A stretch of 9,077 bases of DNA. Source: Verrucomicrobiales bacterium (GTDB lineage Bacteria; Verrucomicrobiota; Verrucomicrobiia; Limisphaerales; UBA1100). This document shows, one piece after another, positions 1-6,728 of this stretch. The stretch's first letter is position 1, and each line of letters opens with the position of its first letter. A program made the position numbers and the translations under genes. The DNA lies in the NCBI GenBank assembly GCA_003517285.1, contig DPAW01000336.1, forward strand, positions 1,935-11,011, read 5' to 3'. The notes under the pieces are model-generated. The model made no database searches, was not told where the DNA came from, and worked only from the letters and a program-made list of their open reading frames with translations.

Positions 1-1090
1 CGGCCAATTCCGTTTGCGCCACGCGCGGGTTAAGCCCGACATACAATCGCTGCACTGTTTCCGGCAAGGCTTCCGGCGATACGATTGGCTTGCCGAGCAG
101 GACTTGTTGTTGTCGATGCGGATTTTGATCGAGGAAACACACAACCGCTTCTGGCTGTTCCAAGCTCGCGTGAATGAATGTGCCGTAAAAGCCCGAGCCA
201 TAAATCGCCGCCGCCTCTGAACCGGCCTTCTCGAATACTGAAACGCGATCACCAAACTCGTTCCAGTACGCTGCCATTTCATGAACCGATTGAGAAATGG
301 ATTTCGTTTCCGCCTCAACCCCAACGCCCTCGCTCTTTTCAGCCACGACCACCCACGCACTATTATGAGCCTCACCATTGATTTCCCGCACAGTGAAACC
401 GGCATCCATCAACAGGCGTAGTAGCGATTGCGCGGAGAAGTGATTCACATGATCGGCCACTACAAGGTCCGCCGTGTTGGCAAAGATGTTAGGCACCAAA
501 AAATAAAACGCGCCACCTTCCTTCAACAATCCATGGACGGCGCACACAAACGCCCGCGGATCCGTCACGTGTTCCAGCGCAAAAAAGGAAAGAACCACGT
601 CCATTTGGCCAGCCCATCTGACCGGCACTTCACTGATCGCCTGATTGGTAGCCGGCACAAAATCATTCCAAAACGGCCGATACTGTTCACCTACATCAAA
701 CACAAACGGCACCATATCATCACGCCGACCACACAGCCCCTTCAACGTACTGGCCTTGCCGCAGCCGTAGTCGAGGACGCGGGCGTTGAAGGGCAGATTC
801 ACTTTCTCGAGCAGCGTGGCGACTTGGTGTTCGGTGCGGAATATTTTTTCACTTCCACGCACTTCGTAGAGTTGATCTTCCTCCTCGCTGGCGGTGAGGA
901 TGTGATAATCCTCCGCATAAAATTTCTCGAGTGCCGGCAGTGGAGCTGTCTGAGTGTGGCCGCATTCTTCGCAGTGCCAAACGCGCGTGCGGCCTTCCAG
1001 CACTTGGCACAGGGAGGTAATGGAAAACGGCGCGGACGATTCGTACACCGGCTTACCGAAATTCGATTGGCAAATACAGCACGCCTCCAT
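1..1090 (-). CDS. Zn-ribbon class I SAM methyltransferase with C-terminal Rossmann-like domain (3' end missing)
   Basis: I translated this frame from the reverse complement. It is open for 363 codons and runs off the left edge, so the C-terminus is missing. Seen: an N-terminal double CxxC (C4/C7 and C40/C43), as in zinc-ribbon sugar methyltransferases; SAM motif I VLDYGCGKA at about 105-113; a post-motif FFALEHVTDP at about 169-178; DHVNHFS at about 213-219; then a second nucleotide-binding-like segment IYGSGFYG at 296-303. This three-part order resembles the C-methyltransferase at 2456-3673, but the YHEH active-site motif of that enzyme is replaced by VADH here. It is probably a SAM-dependent methyltransferase acting on a sugar or glycan; the substrate is unknown. 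The start is the ATG whose A is the last base of the upstream TAA stop (TAATG); a GGTGGTGGA stretch just upstream could act as a weak ribosome site. It is the last visible gene of the minus-strand operon. Confidence 0.85.
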   Translation of the reverse strand, partial: MEACCICQSNFGKPVYESSAPFSITSLCQVLEGRTRVWHCEECGHTQTAPLPALEKFYAEDYHILTASEEEDQLYEVRGSEKIFRTEHQVATLLEKVNLPFNARVLDYGCGKASTLKGLCGRRDDMVPFVFDVGEQYRPFWNDFVPATNQAISEVPVRWAGQMDVVLSFFALEHVTDPRAFVCAVHGLLKEGGAFYFLVPNIFANTADLVVADHVNHFSAQSLLRLLMDAGFTVREINGEAHNSAWVVVAEKSEGVGVEAETKSISQSVHEMAAYWNEFGDRVSVFEKAGSEAAAIYGSGFYGTFIHASLEQPEAVVCFLDQNPHRQQQVLLGKPIVSPEALPETVQRLYVGLNPRVAQTELA

Positions 1091-1929
1091 TAATCCACCA
1101 CCAATTCCGGATGCACAGCCCGCAGGTCTTTGCCGGCGGCGTACGCGCCGGGCCAGCCGAGTTTCCTGCCCGTCGGCTCGCCGAAATTAAACCACCGCAA
1201 TTGCAGCGACCACCGCGAGCGATCGGAAACATTTTCACCGGAACGATGCAGCGTGAGGAAATCGACCAACACCAAATCACCCGGCTCAGTCAGCGGCGCC
1301 GTCTTTTTGTAATTCGCCACGCGCGCTTCCTCGTCCACCAACGTGAGTCCGTAAGCGCCCGTCTTATCCGGATTCGCTTCATCCATTTCCTGTACCGGCG
1401 CAAGGCCATCCCGATGTGATCCCACACAAAATTCCACCGGCCCGAGTTCTGGAGTCATCGCCACGAGCGGACTCCAAAACACCAACCCATCGAGACTGCG
1501 AATTTGGGCTGGGTAATCCTGATGCCAGCCGGCACGGAATTTTTCTTCCTGCGGATTGTCGATGCGGATGCCGTAGCCGCCGGCAGCGATGGCTGGTTGA
1601 TCGGTGGCGCGCACCTGCCGCATGACGGCTTCGTGCTTTGTGCTCGCCACTAGGCGGATGAAGGCGGGAATTTGTTTCACCGCATCGTACACGCGCCCGC
1701 CTAATGCGCGGTCGTGCGCGATCAATTCCTGAAAGCCGCCATCAAAATTCTCCGGCGCAAACGGCGGTTGCTCGATGGTCAGCCCCTGCTCTTCCATCAC
1801 CAGCCCAATGATGGCATGGATGCCACGCTGGATGGGCTCGATTTTGGCGGCTTCGTAAAAGCCGCGCACCACCACAAAGCCGTTGCGTTGGAACGCTTCC
1901 AATTGTTCGGTTGTGAGGGGCGCGCTCAT
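1090..1929 (-). CDS. Phytanoyl-CoA dioxygenase (PhyH) family Fe(II)/2-oxoglutarate oxygenase
   Basis: A 279-residue protein, usual for the PhyH family. Seen: the opening pattern of a PhyH protein (EAFQRNGFVVVRGF, about 11-24), the metal motif HQD at H136/D138 within AGWHQDYPAQ, the distal His H228 in LTLHRSGENVS, and R239 eleven residues later, which is where the family binds the 2-oxoglutarate carboxylate. All three Fe ligands and the co-substrate Arg are therefore present and the enzyme should be active. Known of the family: it hydroxylates, or otherwise oxidises, small substrates using O2 and 2-oxoglutarate. Inferred: because it lies between an NDP-sugar epimerase and a methyltransferase, it may oxidise the deoxysugar or a glycan carrying it. 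The start ATG overlaps the stop of the epimerase gene in ATGA, with no clear Shine-Dalgarno, so translation is probably coupled. Cytoplasmic; no signal peptide or membrane segment. The substrate is not known. Confidence 0.9.
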   Translation of the reverse strand: MSAPLTTEQLEAFQRNGFVVVRGFYEAAKIEPIQRGIHAIIGLVMEEQGLTIEQPPFAPENFDGGFQELIAHDRALGGRVYDAVKQIPAFIRLVASTKHEAVMRQVRATDQPAIAAGGYGIRIDNPQEEKFRAGWHQDYPAQIRSLDGLVFWSPLVAMTPELGPVEFCVGSHRDGLAPVQEMDEANPDKTGAYGLTLVDEEARVANYKKTAPLTEPGDLVLVDFLTLHRSGENVSDRSRWSLQLRWFNFGEPTGRKLGWPGAYAAGKDLRAVHPELVVD

Positions 1930-2456
1930 GATGCGTAATCGGGGAACGATTGATCGCGGTCATTCACAATGGGATCCACCAACGGCCAATCGATTTGAAA
2001 TGCAGGATCATCCCAGCGCACGCCGGCAGCCGCCTCGGCCTCATAGGCGATGCTCATTTGATAAAAAATCGTGCTGTCATCGGCCAAGGTTTGAAACCCG
2101 TGCGCGATGCCTTCAGGCATAAAGAGCGCGCGGCCGTTGGTTGCACTGAGTTCCGTCGCGAAGGATTGCTTGTAGGTCGCCGACTCCCGCCGGAGGTCCA
2201 GCGCCACATCATGTACAGCGCCGGCCACGCATCGCACCAGCTTGGCCTCGGCATGTGGGGCGGTTTGAAAATGCATGCCTCGCAAGGTACCGCGGCGGGA
2301 GTTGTGCGAGAGATTGCACTGGGCCAAATCCACCGACAGTCCCTGCGCGGCAAAAGCCTCGCGGCACCACGCACGCGCGAACCAGCCGCGGTCGTCCTCG
2401 TGGCGATCCAAGTCGATCACATACACGCCGGGCAAATGGGTCTCGGTAAATTGCAT
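1926..2456 (-). CDS. RmlC/RfbC-type NDP-4-keto-6-deoxyhexose 3- and/or 5-epimerase
   Basis: A 176-residue cupin epimerase, close to the usual length for RmlC (about 180). Seen: RGTLRGMHFQ at 55-64 with the catalytic His H62, Lys K72, Tyr Y132 in FYQMS, RWDDPAFQIDWP at about 147-158, and D168 in NDRDQSFP completing the His-Asp dyad. The family removes the C3 and/or C5 proton next to a C4 keto group in a nucleotide-linked 4-keto-6-deoxysugar. The usual substrate is dTDP-linked, but here rfbF and rfbG are upstream, so a CDP-linked or CDP-linked C-methylated sugar is more likely (inference). Whether it acts at C3, C5 or both cannot be read from the sequence. The start ATG shares one base with the stop of the C-methyltransferase gene (TGATG); its own stop overlaps the next start (ATGA). 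No rmlA or rmlB dTDP-pathway gene is in the window. Confidence 0.9.
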   Translation of the reverse strand: MQFTETHLPGVYVIDLDRHEDDRGWFARAWCREAFAAQGLSVDLAQCNLSHNSRRGTLRGMHFQTAPHAEAKLVRCVAGAVHDVALDLRRESATYKQSFATELSATNGRALFMPEGIAHGFQTLADDSTIFYQMSIAYEAEAAAGVRWDDPAFQIDWPLVDPIVNDRDQSFPDYAS

Positions 2457-3673
2457 CAGATCAGGCGCACTTCGGGGATCGGGATTAGGAACCGGCCGCC
2501 GGCTTCCCGATAGGTTGCTTGCTGCGCGAGGATTTCATCCGCGAAATTCCACGCCAACAACAAAGTCACATCCGGCGCACGTGTTGCCAATTCGTCGGCG
2601 TCCACCACGGGCACATGAGTGCCGGGCGTCAGGCGGCCGTGCTTGTGCGGACTGCGGTCGGCCACGAATTCCAAATCCGGCGCGGTCAGCCCACAATAAT
2701 TCATCAATGTACTACCCTTAGCCGCGGCGCCATAAGCGGCCACGCGTTGGCCGGCGGCCCGCAATGCAGCCAATTCCGCACGTAATGCCTTACGGGTGGC
2801 GGCGGCCTGCGCGTCAAAGTTTTCATAGAAAGCCTCCGTATTCACTCCGGCTGATGTCTCGGTCGCGCGCAGTTCTGCCACGGAATCTTCCGCCGCGTAC
2901 GTTGCATGACGCACAAATATCCGCAGCGATCCCCCATGCAACGAGGTGCGCTCCACTTGGGTGATCCGCAATCCGTGCCGGGCGAACAACGGCTCCAGCG
3001 CGGTGATCGTGAAATAAAACACGTGCTCGTGATAGATCGTGTCAAACTCGCCCTGCGTGATCATGTCCACGGCATATGGAAACTCCAGCACGGCGCGTCC
3101 CTCGGGCGACAGCAATTCGCGCAGGCCGGCGACGAAGTCGTTTGTGTCCGGCGCATGCGCGAAGACATTGTTCGCCAGAATCAAATCAGCCAGTTGTTCA
3201 GCGGCCAATTCGCGCGCGAGTGGTTCGGTGAAAAAATCCACGCGCGTGTTAACGCCGCGTGCCCGCGCGACTGCCGCAACATTTTCCGCCGGCTCAATCC
3301 CCAGATGCGACACACCGGCCTCGGCAAAGTGCCGGAGGAGATAGCCATCGTTGCTGGCAATCTCTACCACGTGTTGGGGTGCGAATTCCTTCTGGTATCG
3401 CTCCGCGCACTCGGCGGCGTGTGCCACCCACGCATCGGAGTAGGACGAGAAATAAACGTACTCGCTGAATAGCTCCACCGGCGGCACGAGATCGGTGATC
3501 TGCAGCAGCCAGCATTCGGTACATACCGCCAGCCGCAACGGAAAGCGGGGTTCGGGCTGATCCAGATCTTCCGGTGACAGAAAATTATTGGCCAAAGGCT
3601 GCTCGCCCAAATCGAGCACCAACAAACCATCGAGAGACTGACAGGAGCGGCATTGGAATCCGGTCACTTCCAT
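2456..3673 (-). CDS. Three-domain nucleotide-sugar C-methyltransferase (TylC3/TcaB9 type, probably C3-methylating)
   Basis: A 405-residue protein of the length usual for the TcaB9/TylC3 family. Seen: an N-terminal zinc site (C8, C11, C51, C54), a Y72/Y74 segment (SEYVYFSSYSD), SAM motif VVEIASNDGYLL at 102-113, NVFAHAPD with H173, the hallmark YHEH (Y214, E216, H217), LHGGSLRIFV at 245-254, and a C-terminal domain with YGAAAKGSTLMNYCG at 314-328. In TcaB9 the YHEH residues and the His in NVFAH form the active site that deprotonates C3 of a 4-ketosugar before methyl transfer. Here the likely substrate is CDP-4-keto-6-deoxyglucose or its epimer, made by the two upstream genes. I chose ATG 3673, one base after the rfbG stop (TGA-C-ATG). 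The open frame reaches back to a TTG at 3817, but that would overlap rfbG by about 140 bases and add a basic, Pro-rich tail not seen in the family. Confidence 0.93.
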   Translation of the reverse strand: MEVTGFQCRSCQSLDGLLVLDLGEQPLANNFLSPEDLDQPEPRFPLRLAVCTECWLLQITDLVPPVELFSEYVYFSSYSDAWVAHAAECAERYQKEFAPQHVVEIASNDGYLLRHFAEAGVSHLGIEPAENVAAVARARGVNTRVDFFTEPLARELAAEQLADLILANNVFAHAPDTNDFVAGLRELLSPEGRAVLEFPYAVDMITQGEFDTIYHEHVFYFTITALEPLFARHGLRITQVERTSLHGGSLRIFVRHATYAAEDSVAELRATETSAGVNTEAFYENFDAQAAATRKALRAELAALRAAGQRVAAYGAAAKGSTLMNYCGLTAPDLEFVADRSPHKHGRLTPGTHVPVVDADELATRAPDVTLLLAWNFADEILAQQATYREAGGRFLIPIPEVRLI

Positions 3674-3674
3674 G

Positions 3675-4745
3675 TCAGCGAGCCCAAACGCAGGATTGAG
3701 CGGAGGCCGTCGCGGCGTAGGCTTCCAATTGCGCCCGGCATAAATCCGTGGCCGCAGCGGATTCGTCTTCATGCCGTTGCTGATACCAACGGGCGGTTTG
3801 GTGCACGGCCTCGGCAAAATCCCAAACCGGCATCCAATTCAGCACGGTCGCAGCCTTATCGATATTCAACGACAACGTCGGCGCTTCATGCGGGGCGTTG
3901 GGATCGTAAGCATCAGTCCATTCGCCGGGCCAATGTTGCAGCAGGGTTTCCACCAGCTCCCGAACCGGCCGCTGGGCTTCAGGGCGCGGCCCGAAGTTAA
4001 AGGCGTCGGCCAAGGTTTTCTCTTCCGTCAAACGCGCGCCCAGCCAGAGGTAACCGGACAGGCAATCAAGCACGTGCTGCCACGGCCGCGTGGAGGCCGG
4101 ATTGCGTACAGCGATGGAGGTTCCGGCGAGAAGCGCACGGATGCAGTCGGGGACAATCCGATCCTCACCGTAATCACCGCCGCCGATCACATTGCCTGCG
4201 CGGGCGGTGGCAATACGACCGCGGTAAGCACGCCGCCAACCGGCGGTCATGATTTCCGCCGCAGCTTTGCTGGCCGAATAAATGTCGTGTCCGCCCAACG
4301 AATCCGTTTCGCCAAACGCATGATCGCTGCCGTCATTTTCGTAACACTTGTCGCTGGTCACCACGACCACGGAGCAATTGTTTTGATGCATACGCAAAGC
4401 TTCCAGCACGTGCGCGGTGCCAAGGATATTGGTGGTGGCCGTCTCCAGTGGCGCCTCGTACGAGCGCCGCACGAGGGGTTGGGCGGCCAGATGAAACACA
4501 ATCTCCGGCTGCACGGTGGCGGCAGTTTGTTGGACCAATTTGAAATCGCTGAGATCGCCAATGGTCTCGCTGGCGAAGGTGTCGGGTGCCAACGTCTCGT
4601 GGAGATTAGGCGGCGTATGGGGCGCCAGTGCGAAGCCATGCACGCGGGCGCCCAGATGCTGCAGCCATTGACTGAGCCACGCGCCCTTGAACCCGGTGTG
4701 GCCGGTGACCCACACGGTTTTGCCGCTGTAAAATCCGCCGAACAT
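3675..4745 (-). CDS. rfbG: CDP-glucose 4,6-dehydratase
   Basis: Converts CDP-glucose to CDP-4-keto-6-deoxyglucose with a bound NAD+. It is a 356-residue extended short-chain dehydrogenase, of normal length for RfbG. Seen: the NAD-binding loop VTGHTGFKGAWL at 13-24, FHLAAQPLVRRSY at 84-96, VVTSDKCYEN at 128-137 (the D-K pair replaces the D-E pair of dTDP-glucose dehydratases), YSASK with Y156 and K160, AGNVIGGGDYGEDRIVPD at 183-200, and RPWQHVLD at 220-227. These are textbook for CDP-glucose rather than dTDP-glucose dehydratase. I chose ATG 4745, two bases after the rfbF stop. An upstream TTG at 4847 keeps the frame open but overlaps rfbF by 100 bases and adds a non-homologous Arg-rich leader. 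Its product feeds the C-methyltransferase and epimerase immediately downstream. Confidence 0.95.
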   Translation of the reverse strand: MFGGFYSGKTVWVTGHTGFKGAWLSQWLQHLGARVHGFALAPHTPPNLHETLAPDTFASETIGDLSDFKLVQQTAATVQPEIVFHLAAQPLVRRSYEAPLETATTNILGTAHVLEALRMHQNNCSVVVVTSDKCYENDGSDHAFGETDSLGGHDIYSASKAAAEIMTAGWRRAYRGRIATARAGNVIGGGDYGEDRIVPDCIRALLAGTSIAVRNPASTRPWQHVLDCLSGYLWLGARLTEEKTLADAFNFGPRPEAQRPVRELVETLLQHWPGEWTDAYDPNAPHEAPTLSLNIDKAATVLNWMPVWDFAEAVHQTARWYQQRHEDESAAATDLCRAQLEAYAATASAQSCVWAR

Positions 4746-4747
4746 TC

Positions 4748-5521
4748 CTACCAAATTTTCCACGGCGCTTCGCCGGCCGCCCACAGTGCCTCGAGTTGTT
4801 GCTGCTCGCGGTAGGTATCCATGCACTGCCAGTAGCCGGGATGGCAATGGGCCTTGAGCTGGCCTTCGCCGGCGAGCTGCTCAAGCGGCTGGCGCTCAAG
4901 GATGCAGTCGTCGCCAGTGAGATACTCGCCGATGTGCCGGTTGAAAACACAGTAGCCGCCATTCACAAAACGCGGTTCCTGATCGGGCTTCTCGGTGAAC
5001 GCGGTGATAGTACCTTCGGTGATGGAGAGTTCGCCAAAGCGACCAGCCGGCTTCACGGCTGTGGCGGTGGCCACCGCGCCGTGACTTTCATGAAAATCCA
5101 CCGCAGCATTGATGTCGCAATCGCTCAGGCCATCGCCGTAGGTGAAAAGGAAATTCTCTTCGCGCACATGCGGCAGGGCGCGGGCGAGGCGACCGCCGGT
5201 TTGGGTTTCGGCGCCAGTATCGAGCAAAGTCACCGCCCAGTCCTCCTCATCGTGATGGGTGTGATACTGCACCTCCGGCTCACGCCCGAGCTTCAGCGTC
5301 ACGTCGCTGGTGTGCCACAGGTAATTGCGAAAATAATCCTTGATGATCTCGCCCTTGTAACCGAGGCAGAGGATGAATTCCTTGTGCCCATGATGAGCGT
5401 AGGTTTTCATGATATGCCAGAGAATCGGCCTACCGCCGATCGGCACCATGGGTTTGGGGCGATACTCCGTCTCCTCGCGCAGCCGCGTGCCGAGTCCGCC
5501 ACAGAGAATGACCACCTGCAT
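4748..5521 (-). CDS. rfbF: Glucose-1-phosphate cytidylyltransferase
   Basis: Joins CTP and alpha-D-glucose 1-phosphate to give CDP-glucose and pyrophosphate, the committed step into CDP-deoxysugars. It has 257 residues, the standard length for RfbF. Seen: the nucleotidyltransferase signature GGLGTRLREET at 8-18, RPKPMVPIGG at 21-30, LGYKGEIIKDYF at 53-64, metal-site YGDGLSD at 128-134, RFGEL at 161-165, FTEKP at 175-179, FVNGGYCVF at 185-193 and GYWQCMDTYRE at 229-239. The start ATG gives the usual MQVVILCGG opening. It lies 38 bases after the preceding glycosyltransferase stop, the largest gap in the minus-strand run, with no convincing Shine-Dalgarno. It and rfbG form the normal pair for all CDP-4-keto-6-deoxyglucose-derived sugars. 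Confidence 0.96.
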   Translation of the reverse strand: MQVVILCGGLGTRLREETEYRPKPMVPIGGRPILWHIMKTYAHHGHKEFILCLGYKGEIIKDYFRNYLWHTSDVTLKLGREPEVQYHTHHDEEDWAVTLLDTGAETQTGGRLARALPHVREENFLFTYGDGLSDCDINAAVDFHESHGAVATATAVKPAGRFGELSITEGTITAFTEKPDQEPRFVNGGYCVFNRHIGEYLTGDDCILERQPLEQLAGEGQLKAHCHPGYWQCMDTYREQQQLEALWAAGEAPWKIW

Positions 5522-5559
5522 GACCGCAGCTTAGCCCTGCCTATGCGCACTGGGCAACG
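5522..5559. other. 38-base gap between glycosyltransferase and rfbF
   Basis: This is the only non-overlapping spacer of any size inside the minus-strand run. On the minus strand it holds a TTGCCC and a CTAAGC 17 bases apart, a very weak match to a sigma-70 promoter, and a 4-bp inverted repeat (GCAG/CTGC). Neither is strong enough to call. It could mark an internal promoter for the sugar-pathway genes or simply be a spacer. Confidence 0.25.
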
Positions 5560-6720
5560 CTAACTCTTGCCCAACGCCTCCAAATGCCGCAGTTCCTCGC
5601 GAGCCATGACGCGGTAATCATAGCGTTGAGCCAACTCCCGGCCCTGACGGCCCATCGCCTCGCGGACCGCAGGGTCAGCTAGCAATTCCAAAATCGCCCA
5701 GCTGGCGGCAGTTTTATCCCCAAGCGACACCGAATGCAGCACATCGGGAAAAACCTCCTGAAAAACCGGCAGGTCATAGGCCACCACAGGCAGTTCGCTG
5801 GCCAGATATTCATTTACCGACAAACCCCAGCCTTCCTCGCTGGATAGGCTCAGTCCCAGCCGCGCCTCTGCCAGTAGCCGGTTTTTATCATCATCACCTA
5901 TGCCGCCGGTAAATTCCACGCCATCCATCAAGTTGCGCGCGGCAAATCGATCCATCACCGCCGTCCGATGCGGCCCTTCACCAATCACCTTCAACGTGGC
6001 CGCGGGCCGTGCGGTTTTCACTTGAGCCCAAACTTCCGGCAGATCAAATACGCCTTTCAATTCATGCAACCGACCCAGAAAAACCACGTCGTGTTTTTTC
6101 TCCGATTCCGGTAGCGACCTAAACTGATCCAGATCGATGCTCGAACCCACCGTGCGCGTGTCACTGGGCGTGAGCCCGAGCCGTTCCTCCAGCGCGCGAT
6201 AATCGCGCGCCACTACCGGGCTAAGGCAATAGACAAACGCCGCCTCAGTGGACGCCCATTGCGCGCTCTTTTTTTCGCCCCAAAGCAACAGGCGATTGAT
6301 GAACCCCGTCCGCTGAGTTTGTGCCCCGAGCACGTGCTGGATCTTTACCCCCCATGGCACGCCTAGGCGCCGTGCAATTGCCCGGGCGCAATAGGTTTCC
6401 ACCACAAACGGACAGGTGGCGTAAACCAGATCATAACCCGTCTGCGGCCGTCGCAAGGCGGAAAGGCAACGCCATGCGTACGCGGGAAAGTGCCGCCAGG
6501 TTTGATGCAATTGCGCAGTGGCATCAAAAAAATCATCACTGCTGAGGTGGCCGCATTCCGGTGCCAATTCACGCAACTGCGCCTGCGCCACCCGACCGGC
6601 AAGAAAATCGACCGTGTGCCCATCGGCCACCCACACCCGCGCCATGTTCACATACTCACGCAGCACGCCCGAGATGGAGACGCTGTCGTTGAGAGTGTTG
6701 TGAACGAGCAGAATGCGCAT
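5560..6720 (-). CDS. GT4-family (GT-B fold) glycosyltransferase
   Basis: A 386-residue retaining glycosyltransferase of the GT4/glycosyl transferases group 1 class; it would move a sugar from a nucleotide donor onto a growing glycan or other acceptor. Seen: the N-terminal Rossmann opening MRILLVHNTL, VFLGRLHELKGVFDL at 213-227 with donor-phosphate residues R217 and K222, KVIGEGP at 244-250, and the E-x7-E motif E296/E304 within SSEEGWGLSVNEYLAS. There are no membrane helices; it probably works at the cytoplasmic membrane face. The frame opens at a TTG (6732) that overlaps the upstream stop, but I chose ATG 6720 because it gives the standard MRILLVHN start. It follows the upstream methyltransferase by 8 bases and precedes rfbF by 38. 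Donor and acceptor cannot be deduced, though the CDP-sugar made downstream is an attractive donor. Confidence 0.93.
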   Translation of the reverse strand: MRILLVHNTLNDSVSISGVLREYVNMARVWVADGHTVDFLAGRVAQAQLRELAPECGHLSSDDFFDATAQLHQTWRHFPAYAWRCLSALRRPQTGYDLVYATCPFVVETYCARAIARRLGVPWGVKIQHVLGAQTQRTGFINRLLLWGEKKSAQWASTEAAFVYCLSPVVARDYRALEERLGLTPSDTRTVGSSIDLDQFRSLPESEKKHDVVFLGRLHELKGVFDLPEVWAQVKTARPAATLKVIGEGPHRTAVMDRFAARNLMDGVEFTGGIGDDDKNRLLAEARLGLSLSSEEGWGLSVNEYLASELPVVAYDLPVFQEVFPDVLHSVSLGDKTAASWAILELLADPAVREAMGRQGRELAQRYDYRVMAREELRHLEALGKS

Positions 6721-6728
6721 GGTAGGTA

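Noticed and set aside
428..1093. 221-codon plus-strand open frame opposite the left-edge methyltransferase
   Set aside because: The minus strand encodes a methyltransferase with SAM and zinc motifs; the plus frame is His/Arg-rich with no domain.
1926..2456. Assigning the epimerase as dTDP-rhamnose pathway rfbC/rmlC
   Set aside because: The fold and active site fit, but no rmlA, rmlB or rmlD is in the window and the gene is coupled to CDP-sugar genes, so I give no gene symbol.
3771..4814. 347-codon plus-strand open frame opposite rfbG
   Set aside because: It lies wholly antisense to a gene with clear RfbG motifs, and its translation shows no recognisable domain. It is a by-product of codon bias in GC-rich DNA.
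5526..5541. Small inverted repeat GCAG/CTGC upstream of rfbF as an attenuator
   Set aside because: A 4-bp stem with no T-run is too weak to support a regulatory structure.
4796..5563. 255-codon plus-strand open frame opposite rfbF
   Set aside because: It mirrors the rfbF coding region, has no known motif, and would leave no reason for the strongly conserved RfbF protein on the other strand.
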